29,532 bases of DNA from Desulfobacterales bacterium (GCA_020052975.1 JAGVOC010000348.1:1-29532), one strand, 5' to 3'. Counted from the stretch's first letter, positions 8,301 to 14,621 are shown. Made by a program: numbers and translations. Notes: generated by a model from the sequence alone, not told the origin.

Positions 8301-9502
8301 ATTCTTTCTTAAACGTCGGTATCAATGAAAAAGTCGCTGCAGGGATAGCAGCAAAGATCGGGAATGCATGGTTCGCCTGGGATAATTACAGGCGGTTCCT
8401 TCAGGGATACGGTATGGCGTTTGACCTTGAAAGGGATCTGTTTGACGCGATTATAGGCGAGTTCAAGCAGAGGACAGGAATTCCTTATAAGAGGAATTTC
8501 ACAGGCGAGCAGATGAGGGAAGTGGCATTTCTGTACAGGGATCTTATAAGGGATTCGGGAATCGAGATTCAGAATGATCCTTTTGAACAGCTCCTGGTGA
8601 TAATAAAAAAGGTTTTCGATTCATGGGAATCTTCCAAGGCGAAGGCATACCGGAAGATCATGGGAATATCGGATGACTGGGGTACGGCTGTTACTATCCA
8701 GGCGATGGTTTTCGGGAATATTTCAAAACAATCGGGAACCGGCGTATTCTTTACACATAATCCAAGATGGTCGGGGGATACCCTGAGGCTTTGGGGCGAT
8801 TTTACACTTGAAAATCAGGGTGAAGACGTTGTTTCAGGCCTTGTAAAGACGCTTCCGATTTCTGTTTTTCAGCAGGAGATTGAAAAAAGAGAAACGGACA
8901 TGACTCTTGAAACTCATTTCCCTGACATTTACACGGCACTGAGGGACTGGGCAAAAGATCTGGTATACGAAAAAGGATGGAGTCCCCAGGAGATCGAATT
9001 TACCTTTGAGGGACCTTCAAGGGATCAGCTCTATCTGCTTCAGACAAGAGAAATGGCCATGCGGCAAAGAAAGAAAGCCCTTGCGTTTCATTTTGAAGGA
9101 TCCCAGGAGGAGATATTTTTAGGGCACGGGATAGGTGTGAGCGGGGGGGCAATGAGCGGACGCATTGTTTTCAGCCTTGAAGATATAAATAACTGGAGGT
9201 TTAAGGAGCCTGAGACATCGCTTATTCTCGTAAGAAGTGATACCGTGCCGGATGATATAAGGGAGATATATGCAGCCGATGGCCTGCTGACCGGGCGGGG
9301 TGGTTTGACATCGCATGCAGCCGTTGTTGCTCACAGGCTCGGAAAGACATGCGTGGTTGGCTGCGGAAGTCTTGTTTGCGACGAAAGCACAAAGACAAGC
9401 CTTTTCGGGGAGGTGTTGCTTAATTCAGGTGATTACATAAGTATCGACGGCCAGGAAGGCTCGGTGTATCGGGGACTCATTAAAATTAAAGAAAACCTGT
9501 AA
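5318..9502 (+). CDS. Dikinase-like protein: PPDK-type ATP-grasp plus phosphohistidine domain, novel N-terminus
   Basis: A 1394-residue cytosolic protein. From about residue 890 it resembles the nucleotide-binding half of pyruvate phosphate dikinase: GNKGLNMVKL and PIPPGFIITTEVF (about 908-932), SVRSGSSISQPGMMDSFLN with Arg983, DDWGTAVTIQAMVFGN, SGTGVFFTHNP and NQGEDVVSGL (about 1166). The swivelling domain follows, with GRGGLTSHAAVVAHRLG and the phosphorylatable His at 1333, and the protein stops about 60 residues later. The C-terminal PEP/pyruvate TIM barrel of a true PPDK or PEP synthase is absent. Residues 1 to about 890 are helix-rich and not recognised. It can therefore plausibly autophosphorylate from ATP, but the acceptor is unknown. 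The next gene, a GAPDH homologue, starts 11 bases after the stop, so the two are co-transcribed and may cooperate in lower glycolysis or gluconeogenesis. The Shine-Dalgarno is weak (AGGTTATC before ATG). Confidence 0.85.
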   Translation: MIKSKALEVNLASYYVDVAVDSKYSVLEEVFSRYQGLMEGLNTFLKELSHPYKNWQFIVKEARSFSLDYFHFIYNHPKGPKAAEIFVDIFISVVESAADRNIKADAIDNLILFLQKIIKESGFNLERFLPVLNSTFIRIRDFKDDHFYLVVKSFYQIKKLATDLTETPLKDSSSYDALNALFIKYFKYTYSYWLSVPDPIFWFQKEASEIRSCKTIDELTRDISHKQIKNYQRKLEKIAARAEIDSGKATVELLEFPGYRQFIEAYREIPQKLLESEAGSSKGYQYKLLFLLHLMNISGLSMVHEEVLAEISKTLEWIIAHENYRNVQELIRQTFTVLKERTGRYPETALNCVLNMGKGVYKTGDIELVNYFIDSVIELGFQTPMIKGVGNDWQIRVNRAHIQNIRTWLEIIELKPKWSTRLLSALVVNLALCGVFIRDTDLFPRNITRFLNSDVGPVYNLAKQLARLFPVYFNDIGAEGRLRDISTMLDEITARKDVLIHCLRKQSHVESSNRTISFMEATLNFWKTKDKKFIEPFVPPTIYNQVESTGQYIDGLFTAFSKLEEKGVVIPDDLLGIKEGRLSSLLENVDEVSDRDKERAKLAVVFYQLLHHKYNLDFIEMDNYLAQLDSQAFPEIGVIKEALSEPDSKKKLFKLLDCLDYLNRLILSSSSYEAREDIYKKRHIALNIPSMYGSYHENKFDALGLVFRLESLINVLFEELIEKIDLTLITKATFYQIYDRLRLFEKALKLDGISSFEIERQLDFLSHSLEVRGFTFTQYIDIFKGFAQAVKNIINDYYNNIHERNLNRILSRLKTEEILPKYLPREDVAPDPEKLKHRISEVFFRERIALSLGLQQLDLFLSRILKILFDQSERLSKYRLRLLLNYDPHIAMTPIDEAKGKVSGIIYLGNKGLNMVKLKKFGLPIPPGFIITTEVFRCREIIDSYPPAEQNFKEQIAYNIFSLEKISGKTFGDPSNPLLLSVRSGSSISQPGMMDSFLNVGINEKVAAGIAAKIGNAWFAWDNYRRFLQGYGMAFDLERDLFDAIIGEFKQRTGIPYKRNFTGEQMREVAFLYRDLIRDSGIEIQNDPFEQLLVIIKKVFDSWESSKAKAYRKIMGISDDWGTAVTIQAMVFGNISKQSGTGVFFTHNPRWSGDTLRLWGDFTLENQGEDVVSGLVKTLPISVFQQEIEKRETDMTLETHFPDIYTALRDWAKDLVYEKGWSPQEIEFTFEGPSRDQLYLLQTREMAMRQRKKALAFHFEGSQEEIFLGHGIGVSGGAMSGRIVFSLEDINNWRFKEPETSLILVRSDTVPDDIREIYAADGLLTGRGGLTSHAAVVAHRLGKTCVVGCGSLVCDESTKTSLFGEVLLNSGDYISIDGQEGSVYRGLIKIKENL

Positions 9503-9513
9503 GGAGAAGAAAG

Positions 9514-10773
9514 ATGGATTCCAGAAACAAGGGAAAGGGCTTTAAGCTTGGACTAAACGGTTTTGGAAGAATCGGAAAACTTACGGTATGGCATCATATC
9601 GGGCGGAAATTTTTCGATGGAATCATAGTGAACATTGGGCGCGAAGCCGGAACGTCGATATATGACATAGCGCATTACCTTGAAACGGATTCTACATATG
9701 GTACTCTTCATCACTTTTTATACGGACAGAAGGCTTCTTCGGTAGTAAACGATATCGACGAAAAAAACGGGACTATTGTCGCTGACGGAATAACAATCAG
9801 ATTTTTACGGACTTCACGGAATCCGGCAAAAATCGGGTGGAGCGATCATGGTGTGAAGCTGGTAGTTGAAACTACGGGACAGTTCCTTGATCCCACACTT
9901 GCACCCGATCATCCAGGGGGCTCTCTGCGGGGGCATCTTGAGTCAGGGGCAGACAAGGTAATAGTTTCTGCTCCTTTTAAAATAGCCGACAAGGGAAAAG
10001 CCATGCCGGACGATGTTGTAACGACGGTCATGGGAATAAACGCGAATGATTATGACCCGAGGCGCCACAAGATAGTGTCAGGAGCATCATGTACGACCAT
10101 GTGCCTTGCGCACATGATAAAACCCATAATTAATCATTTTGGTTCAAAGAGGATACTTTCTGCGTCCATGGCGACAGTTCACGCAGTTACCGGCTCTCAG
10201 GAAGTTTTGGACCGTCTGCCAAAAGCCGGGGCAAAAGACTTAAGGAAAAACCGGAGCGTGATGAACAACATTATTCTGACTACTACCGGCGCTGCCAATG
10301 CCTTAAGGCTCGTGATTCCAGAGATGAAACAGATAGGATTTATTGCTGAATCCGTAAGAATTCCAACCAGCACAGGATCTCTTATCATTCTGGTGCTCAA
10401 TCTTCAGGAGGAGATATCGGGTGAGTCGATCAGAAGGGAATTGATAAAAGAAATCTACCAGCAGGCTGCGGCTGAAGATCCGAAAGGATATCTCGTTTAT
10501 TCGGACAAGCAGAATGTATCATGTGACATTATCGGGATGCCCGGTGTTGCAGCCCTGATAGAAGGACATGAAACCCACACCCGTACTGCCGAGGTTACAT
10601 TCGATTTGGAAAAAGTACCGGGTCTTGAAAAGGATGTTATCTCATCACTCAAGGAGAAGATTATCAGAATACCGGTTACGCAGGCAGTCATATATGGCTG
10701 GTACGACAACGAGATGGGCGGTTATGTCAATATCCTTGGGGACCGGACGGTCTCTGCCGCAGAAAACATGTAG
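9514..10773 (+). CDS. Divergent glyceraldehyde-3-phosphate dehydrogenase homologue
   Basis: A 419-residue member of the phosphorylating GAPDH family, against about 335 residues normally. The Rossmann start NGFGRIGKLTVWH is clear. The catalytic Cys is 193 (SGASCTTMCLAHM), the catalytic His is 223 (ATVHAVTGSQ), and TTTGAA, RIPTSTGS and YGWYDNEMGGY are conserved. Odd points: the invariant Asn of SCTTN is Met196, TGDQ reads TGSQ, and the NAD-selecting Asp of the usual IND motif is missing (VNIGREAG). The extra length sits before the Cys, around DPTLAPDHPGGSLR and KIADKGKAMPDD, and also near the C-terminus. Substrate or cofactor preference may therefore differ; NADP use is possible. It follows the dikinase-like gene by 11 bases, with AAGGAGAAGAAAG as its ribosome site, so it forms an operon with it. 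I withhold the symbol gapA because of the divergence. Confidence 0.87.
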   Translation: MDSRNKGKGFKLGLNGFGRIGKLTVWHHIGRKFFDGIIVNIGREAGTSIYDIAHYLETDSTYGTLHHFLYGQKASSVVNDIDEKNGTIVADGITIRFLRTSRNPAKIGWSDHGVKLVVETTGQFLDPTLAPDHPGGSLRGHLESGADKVIVSAPFKIADKGKAMPDDVVTTVMGINANDYDPRRHKIVSGASCTTMCLAHMIKPIINHFGSKRILSASMATVHAVTGSQEVLDRLPKAGAKDLRKNRSVMNNIILTTTGAANALRLVIPEMKQIGFIAESVRIPTSTGSLIILVLNLQEEISGESIRRELIKEIYQQAAAEDPKGYLVYSDKQNVSCDIIGMPGVAALIEGHETHTRTAEVTFDLEKVPGLEKDVISSLKEKIIRIPVTQAVIYGWYDNEMGGYVNILGDRTVSAAENM

Positions 10774-10777
10774 AAAT

Positions 10778-10917
10778 TTTACATAGTTTCCGGTTCTTGA
10801 TTTCCGGGCTGGCCTCCGGCGCAGCCGCCGTGTACAGCTCTTTGGACGGGTTCCCGGCATTTGAAACCGTTCCAGCGCATGGGAGATCGCCCCGCAGATG
10901 AGCACATCCACCCCAGT
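10778..10917 (-). pseudogene. Decayed NifX/NafY-like (dinitrogenase Fe-Mo cofactor family) fragment
   Basis: Reading the minus strand from 10917 gives KTGVDVLICGAISHALE, close to the conserved LGVDVLICGAIS motif of the small dinitrogenase iron-molybdenum cofactor-type proteins common in sulfate reducers. It continues directly as RFQMPGTRP and an arginine-rich tail, resembling the C-terminus of that family but without the expected 25-30 residues in between. Upstream, the neighbouring frame continues as VNEMKKLG, suggesting a one-base frameshift at the G-run. There is no intact start. It is best read as a gene remnant with an internal deletion, lying at the edge of the AT-rich uppP block. This is recognition by eye of a short motif, so confidence is moderate. 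Confidence 0.45.
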
Positions 10918-10929
10918 TTTTTCATTTCA

Positions 10930-10958
10930 TTGACATTCAATTGCAATTTATCTATACT
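10930..10958 (+). promoter_or_regulatory. Sigma70-type promoter upstream of uppP
   Basis: TTGACA (10930-10935), a 17-base spacer and TATACT (10953-10958): a perfect -35 and a 5/6 match -10. It is the best housekeeping-type promoter seen in the window. The -10 box overlaps the first copy of a 36-bp direct repeat. Transcription would start near 10965, about 115 bases before uppP. Confidence 0.65.
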
Positions 10959-11032
10959 CCTTGCTCGAAAAGGGAAGTTCTTGTCAAATCAAATACCTAT
11001 ACTCCTTGCTCGAAAAAGGAAGTTCTTATCAA
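10952..11032. repeat. Two direct copies of a 36-bp repeat in the uppP leader
   Basis: Copy one is 10952-10987 and copy two is 10997-11032, a period of 45 bases. They share CTATACTCCTTGCTCGAAAA, then differ at only 2 of 36 positions (G/A twice). Only two copies are present and there are no cas genes, so it is not a CRISPR. It may be a recent duplication or a leader regulatory site. Confidence 0.85.
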
Positions 11033-11078
11033 TAAATTTAATATCTCTCATAAATAATTAAAACGTAAAGCTACAACG

Positions 11079-11972
11079 ATGACTTTCATTCAAGCAATAA
11101 TAATAGCAATAGTAGAAGGAATAACCGAATACCTGCCCATTTCATCCACCGGACATATGATTATCACTTCCAAAATTTTAGGGGTTGATATGCAAGACAG
11201 TTTCAATAGATTTTTTATCATTTGTATTCAATTAGGAGCCATTATGTCGGTGGTTGCACTTTATTGGAAAAAGTTCGTGAACGAGATCGATATGAAAAGA
11301 ATTTTTTTCGCTTTTAAAAATCATTCTATTTTCAGTTCCATTGCTTGGAAAGAACTTTTTTATAGTCAGATATTTTATATTAAATTATTAGTTGCTTTTC
11401 TCCCGGCTGTTTTTGCCGGTTTACTTTTCAAAGAAAAAATTGACATGTTGCTTGATCGCGTGGATGTTGTAGCTTATAGTTTATTAGTTGGCGGTATTAT
11501 ACTTCTGTTCGTTGACAAATGGTTCGGGAAAAATGAAACCGATCAAAATATTGAGAACCAAAATATTGATTTCAAAAAAGCTTTTTTTATTGGATGCTTT
11601 CAAGTTATAGCAATGATACCTGGTGTTTCTCGTTCTGCAGCGACCATAGTCGGAGGAATGTCGAATAAGTTAACTCGAAAAAATGGCGCAGAATTTTCTT
11701 TCTTCCTGGCGGTTCCCACGATGCTTGCAGCAACAGTGAAAGACTTATATGACTTTTATAAAGAAGGTCTCAGCTTAACATCTCATCAACTTTCTTTACT
11801 TGCGATTGGGAACATAATTGCTTTTATCGTTGCACTGCTCGCTATCAAATCCTTTATCAGCTTCTTATCGAAGAAGGGGTTTGTTGCTTTTGGATATTAT
11901 CGCGTTATAATCGGTATCATTATTCTTGTAATGCTGCAAATGGGATATAACTTATGTGTCAGTGACACGTAA
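11079..11972 (+). CDS. uppP: Undecaprenyl-diphosphate phosphatase, AT-rich and probably transferred
   Basis: An integral membrane enzyme that dephosphorylates undecaprenyl diphosphate to recycle the lipid carrier for peptidoglycan and other surface glycans; overexpression of the family gives bacitracin resistance. Diagnostic motifs are present: EGITEYLPISSTGHMI (residues about 13-28), with the catalytic Glu and Ser region, and the second signature PGVSRSAATIVGG (about 183-195). Several hydrophobic segments span the 297 residues. The gene is strikingly AT-rich beside its neighbours (many AAA, TTT, ATT and TTA codons), and the wording (IQLGAIMSVVALYWKKF) resembles Bacteroidetes homologues. The last codons (CVSDT) come from what looks like the end of an insertion sequence, so the original C-terminus was probably replaced. 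There is no good Shine-Dalgarno before the ATG, a trait also common in Bacteroidetes. Confidence 0.93.
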   Translation: MTFIQAIIIAIVEGITEYLPISSTGHMIITSKILGVDMQDSFNRFFIICIQLGAIMSVVALYWKKFVNEIDMKRIFFAFKNHSIFSSIAWKELFYSQIFYIKLLVAFLPAVFAGLLFKEKIDMLLDRVDVVAYSLLVGGIILLFVDKWFGKNETDQNIENQNIDFKKAFFIGCFQVIAMIPGVSRSAATIVGGMSNKLTRKNGAEFSFFLAVPTMLAATVKDLYDFYKEGLSLTSHQLSLLAIGNIIAFIVALLAIKSFISFLSKKGFVAFGYYRVIIGIIILVMLQMGYNLCVSDT

Positions 11973-12093
11973 ACTGTCCGGATTGCAGCACACGATCTGT
12001 CCGGTTTATATAGGCCGCCTATGGAGGTGACAAATGAGACGGACAGAGATGCTGCAGGAGATCCGGAAGATGCAATTTGAAGAGGTGTATTCT
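11956..12093 (+). mobile_element. Left end of an insertion sequence, truncated
   Basis: The segment starts with the palindrome GTGTCAGTGACAC (11956-11968), then ACTGTCCGG (11973-11981) and a repeat of CTGTCCGG (11997-12004), followed by GGAGGTGACAA and a transposase start at 12034. This is the arrangement of the left end of ISNCY-type elements as I remember them. After about 20 transposase codons the similarity stops, and no right end is seen. The element is a remnant wedged between uppP and the following gene. Confidence 0.6.
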
Positions 12094-12138
12094 GGTTTCA
12101 TCAACTTTCAATTAACCTGTATTTGGAGGAAACAGTAA
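12034..12138 (+). pseudogene. Truncated transposase N-terminus (ISNCY-like)
   Basis: A 34-codon frame starting MRRTEMLQEIRKMQFEEVY, the typical beginning of a transposase group in which the helix-turn-helix domain comes next. Here it diverges after Tyr19-Ser-Gly into unrelated sequence and stops at TAA directly before the ATG of the next gene (TAAATG). A strong GGAGGTGAC precedes it. It is not functional as a transposase. Family assignment is from memory of the N-terminal motif. Confidence 0.55.
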
Positions 12139-12549
12139 ATGGCTCAAATGACAGAACGCATGAAGGAACTTTTCAAAAAGGTCCCCACCGTCGTTTTTGC
12201 AACGGCAGATGTAGACGGTACGCCCAATGCTGTCCCGGTTGGCGCAAAACGAATTATTGATGCAGAAACTATTCTCATATCCGATCAGTTTTTAAACAAA
12301 ACCTTGGCCAACATTAAAGAAAATCCCAGGGTGGCGATAACATATTGGGAGGGTCGTGAAGGATACCAGATGAAAGGCACCGTCACTATCGAGACTACCG
12401 GCCAGCGGTTTGAAGATACGTCAAAATGGATCGAGGAATTGGGCAACAAGGCTGGGTTCCCCCTTAAATCAAAAGGTGCCGTTATTTTAAAGATAGAAGA
12501 AATCTACAGTCTGGCACCGGGGCCGGGTGCCGGCAAGAAACTGGCCTAA
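12139..12549 (+). CDS. Pyridoxamine 5'-phosphate oxidase-family FMN-binding split-barrel protein
   Basis: A 136-residue soluble protein of the FMN-binding split-barrel superfamily. Visible signature: VPTVVFATADVDGTPNAVPVG (about 15-35), the strand TILISDQFLNKTLANIKENP, and VAITYWEGREGYQMKGTVTI. Members of this small class bind FMN or F420 and reduce or oxidise various small molecules; being annotated as PNPOx-family does not mean it makes pyridoxal phosphate, and the specific substrate is unknown. TTGGAGGAAACAG gives a good ribosome site, which lies just past the insertion-sequence remnant. It converges on rsmA, with 57 bases between the two stops. Confidence 0.88.
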   Translation: MAQMTERMKELFKKVPTVVFATADVDGTPNAVPVGAKRIIDAETILISDQFLNKTLANIKENPRVAITYWEGREGYQMKGTVTIETTGQRFEDTSKWIEELGNKAGFPLKSKGAVILKIEEIYSLAPGPGAGKKLA

Positions 12550-12606
12550 CCCCTATTTTCTCTTGCCTTATGCCTCAAGTCTTCTCAAGCCTATTGCCGG
12601 CTTTTT

Positions 12607-13455
12607 CTACCCGGCGCTTTTCGGAATGGCGTTGCTTAGCTTTACGAATTCTTCGACGGTAAGGGTTTCAGCGCGACGCGCAGGATCTATCCCGGCGCTG
12701 TTCAAGGCCAAAACCGCGGTTTTCGCGTCTATTTCAAGCTCGCTTCCTGAAAGGGAGTTTTTGAGGGTTTTGCGCCTTTTCCCGAAAGCCGCTTTTATTA
12801 CGCTGAAAAGAAAGTTCTCATTATCTGCCGGGAAGTCCGTTTCTTCATTAAATCTTATTTCAAGGATCTGGGAATCTATCCCTGGTTTTGGGTAAAAGAG
12901 GGATGCTTTTACGTCTGCTATTTTACTGATATCGGCGCAGTATCGAAGCATGACGGAGATCCTGCCGTAATCTTTGCCGCCCGGCTTTGCACAGATCCTT
13001 TCTGAAAGCTCCTTCTGAAACATCAGTATGGCGCGGCTCACAAAAAGCCTCTGGACAATAAGCTTTATCAGAATCTGGGAGGAGATGTTGTACGGGAGGT
13101 TCCCCATGACAGCTACTTTCCGCCCGTGCCTTGCTGCTATGCTTTCGATATCTATATCCAGAATATTTTCATTCACTATACGGACGCTATCAATGTTTTT
13201 TGCCAGAAGCTCGCTTTGTAACGGGGGAAGAAGGTTCTTATCCTTTTCAACCGCATATACCGTATTTGCGGCCATGGCTATTGGAACTGTTAAAGCTCCA
13301 AGCCCGGCTCCTATCTCAAGAACAACATCCTCTTTCGATATGCCGGAACGGGAGACGATCATTTCAGCAGTGGAAGGGTCAGATAGAAAATTCTGGCCGA
13401 ACTGTTTTTTGGGTGAAAGGTTAAATGCGGCAAGAAGTGTTCTTGGTGATGTCAT
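12607..13455 (-). CDS. rsmA: 16S rRNA (adenine1518-N6/adenine1519-N6)-dimethyltransferase
   Basis: KsgA/RsmA dimethylates two adjacent adenines in helix 45 of 16S rRNA using S-adenosylmethionine, late in small-subunit assembly. The 282 residues show the whole family signature in order: KKQFGQNFLSDP near the N-terminus, the SAM-binding LEIGAGLGALT (about 46-56), AVEKDKNL, the catalytic NLPYNISSQIL (about 118-128), SLFYPKPGIDS, and FGKRRKTLKNSL, followed by a C-terminal RAETLTVEEFVKLSN. Length and motifs are normal. The start codon overlaps the stop of the upstream DUF2062 gene by ATGA, so the two are translationally coupled. Confidence 0.96.
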   Translation of the reverse strand: MTSPRTLLAAFNLSPKKQFGQNFLSDPSTAEMIVSRSGISKEDVVLEIGAGLGALTVPIAMAANTVYAVEKDKNLLPPLQSELLAKNIDSVRIVNENILDIDIESIAARHGRKVAVMGNLPYNISSQILIKLIVQRLFVSRAILMFQKELSERICAKPGGKDYGRISVMLRYCADISKIADVKASLFYPKPGIDSQILEIRFNEETDFPADNENFLFSVIKAAFGKRRKTLKNSLSGSELEIDAKTAVLALNSAGIDPARRAETLTVEEFVKLSNAIPKSAG

Positions 13456-13925
13456 GAGGCAGGTTTTTCCTGCTGATTTGCTGACAAGCTCCTTCTGGAA
13501 CGGAATTTTTTTACCAGGCGGCGGGTTATAAAGTATGCGGCTGCGGCAGGAAGGATTCCGATGACTATTCCGCCTGTTAACAATGCAAGGGTTGCATCAA
13601 GTCCAAGCTTTGTCAGCTCTGCAAATGTTATATATTTAGCGTCAAAAGGAAGTGAGGTTCCCAGGATCAGGGATCCTGTTTTATAACTCCCTATGTATAT
13701 GAAAGGGATGGTAAGGGGATTTCCGATCCAGACACCTAACGCGGCTGCAGCCTTGCTTGCCTTCAGGACATATGCCAGAGCTAATGCAAGGACTGTATGA
13801 AAAGGAAAAGTCGGGGTTATTCCGATAAAAATACCTATGGACATTCCTGCCGCTATATAGTGCGGATCTCCCTTCATCTGCTTTATGTGTTCAATAAATT
13901 GGGCTGTTTTTTGCTTCAGGTTCAT
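13452..13925 (-). CDS. DUF2062 domain-containing membrane protein
   Basis: A 157-residue protein of the DUF2062 family, predicted in the inner membrane. About three hydrophobic segments are visible: AAGMSIGIFIGITPTFPFH (about 26-44) running into VLALALAYVL, then GVWIGNPLTIPFIYIGS with the family's conserved GNP motif, and LALLTGGIVIGILPAAAAYF near the C-terminus, followed by a basic tail. Function is unknown; members occur beside cell-envelope or glycosyltransferase genes. Here it is the first gene of a two-gene operon with rsmA, overlapping by four bases. Confidence 0.87.
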   Translation of the reverse strand: MNLKQKTAQFIEHIKQMKGDPHYIAAGMSIGIFIGITPTFPFHTVLALALAYVLKASKAAAALGVWIGNPLTIPFIYIGSYKTGSLILGTSLPFDAKYITFAELTKLGLDATLALLTGGIVIGILPAAAAYFITRRLVKKFRSRRSLSANQQEKPAS

Positions 13926-13979
13926 CTGAATAAATTGCTTTTCCCATAAAAAACTTGCATGATCATATCCACTTCTTTA

Positions 13980-14006
13980 ATATGGCATTTATATCATAAG
14001 CCATAT
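13980..14006. promoter_or_regulatory. Inverted repeat ATATGGC-N13-GCCATAT in a divergent intergenic region
   Basis: A perfect 7-bp inverted repeat (13980-13986 and 14000-14006) in the 163-bp gap between the divergent DUF2062 and winged-helix-like genes. It lies just upstream of a TTGACA box at 14025. Spacing and symmetry fit a dimeric repressor operator, but no regulator is identified. Confidence 0.35.
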
Positions 14007-14024
14007 CATATACAAGATTATTAT

Positions 14025-14054
14025 TTGACAGTAAAATTTCTTTAACGCTGTATA
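14025..14054 (+). promoter_or_regulatory. Possible sigma70 promoter for the winged-helix-like gene
   Basis: TTGACA (14025-14030), an 18-base spacer and TGTATA (14049-14054). It would start transcription about 30 bases before the GTG start at 14089, leaving room for the GGGGAGGAGG ribosome site. Confidence 0.45.
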
Positions 14055-14088
14055 GCTATTTGCGAATATCATTATCGGGGAGGAGGAC

Positions 14089-14472
14089 GTGGTGAGAAAA
14101 AAAGGGAAATCGATAAGCTTTGACGCGATGGTCAAATTTTTTATGATGAACTATGATATTCCATCCAGAAAAGATATTCAAAAGATATTAATCCGGCTGG
14201 ATAACCTCGATACTTTAATCAGAAATTCAGGTTTTTTCCAAAAAAGCGGCCGTTTTGTCGCCGGTGAGGGGAAAGGCAGGAACAGCAGGTCTGTCAAGAC
14301 AGCTTTTGAAGTAGTTTATGATGCAATTAAAAGCTTTGAGCATGGAGCAGATTTTGCTGAAATTCAGGCCAAAACCGGTTTCGGTGAAAAGAAAATCCGC
14401 AACATCATTTTCAGGCTTAACAAGTTCGGCAGGATAAAAAGAAAAAACAGAGGGGTCTATATCGCGGTATAG
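14089..14472 (+). CDS. Small hypothetical protein with winged-helix-like C-terminus
   Basis: A 127-residue basic protein, not firmly recognised. The N-terminal half has ISFDAMVKFFMMNYDIPSR followed by a helix rich in hydrophobic heptads (DIQKILIRLDNLDTLI), which may form a coiled coil. A basic linker (GKGRNSRS) follows. The C-terminal half (about residues 67-127) looks like a winged helix: a VYDAIKSFEHGADFAEIQAKT helix pair, then KKIRNIIFRLNKFGRIKR as a recognition helix and wing, ending GVYIAV. I infer a DNA-binding or nucleoid-type role. It starts at GTG (14089) or the adjacent GTG (14092), with a very strong GGGGAGGAGG just upstream. Confidence 0.7.
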   Translation: MVRKKGKSISFDAMVKFFMMNYDIPSRKDIQKILIRLDNLDTLIRNSGFFQKSGRFVAGEGKGRNSRSVKTAFEVVYDAIKSFEHGADFAEIQAKTGFGEKKIRNIIFRLNKFGRIKRKNRGVYIAV

Positions 14473-14489
14473 CAGGCAGCAGACAGTGA

Positions 14490-14621
14490 ATAGTGAAAAG
14501 TGAAAAGCAATAAGGCTGAAGGCAGATAGGCTGAAGACGGAAGGAAAAGCAAGGGGTAAGTGGCAGGATGCAAGATTCAAGATGCAAGTTGTAAGAGGGA
14601 ACTTGAAACTTGAAACATGCA
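14490..14621. repeat. Word-repeat block (GTGAAAAG, GGCTGAAG, GCAAG/CTTGAAAC)
   Basis: The 180-bp gap after the winged-helix-like gene contains AGTGAAAAGTGAAAAGC, AAGGCTGAAGGCAGATAGG, and a hairpin whose arms (14570-14590 and 14600-14620) are made of GCAAGATTCAAGATGCAAG and AACTTGAAACTTGAAACATG. The same words recur at 5160-5258 and 17650-17680. The frames open across it are artefacts of repeat composition. Confidence 0.7.

Noticed and set aside
10952..11032. Possible small CRISPR array
   Set aside because: Only two repeats with a 9-base gap, no further units and no cas genes.
12590..12620. GCCGG/CCGGC hairpin as a terminator between the FMN-binding protein gene and rsmA
   Set aside because: The stem is only 5 bp and overlaps the rsmA stop region; no proper T-run follows it.
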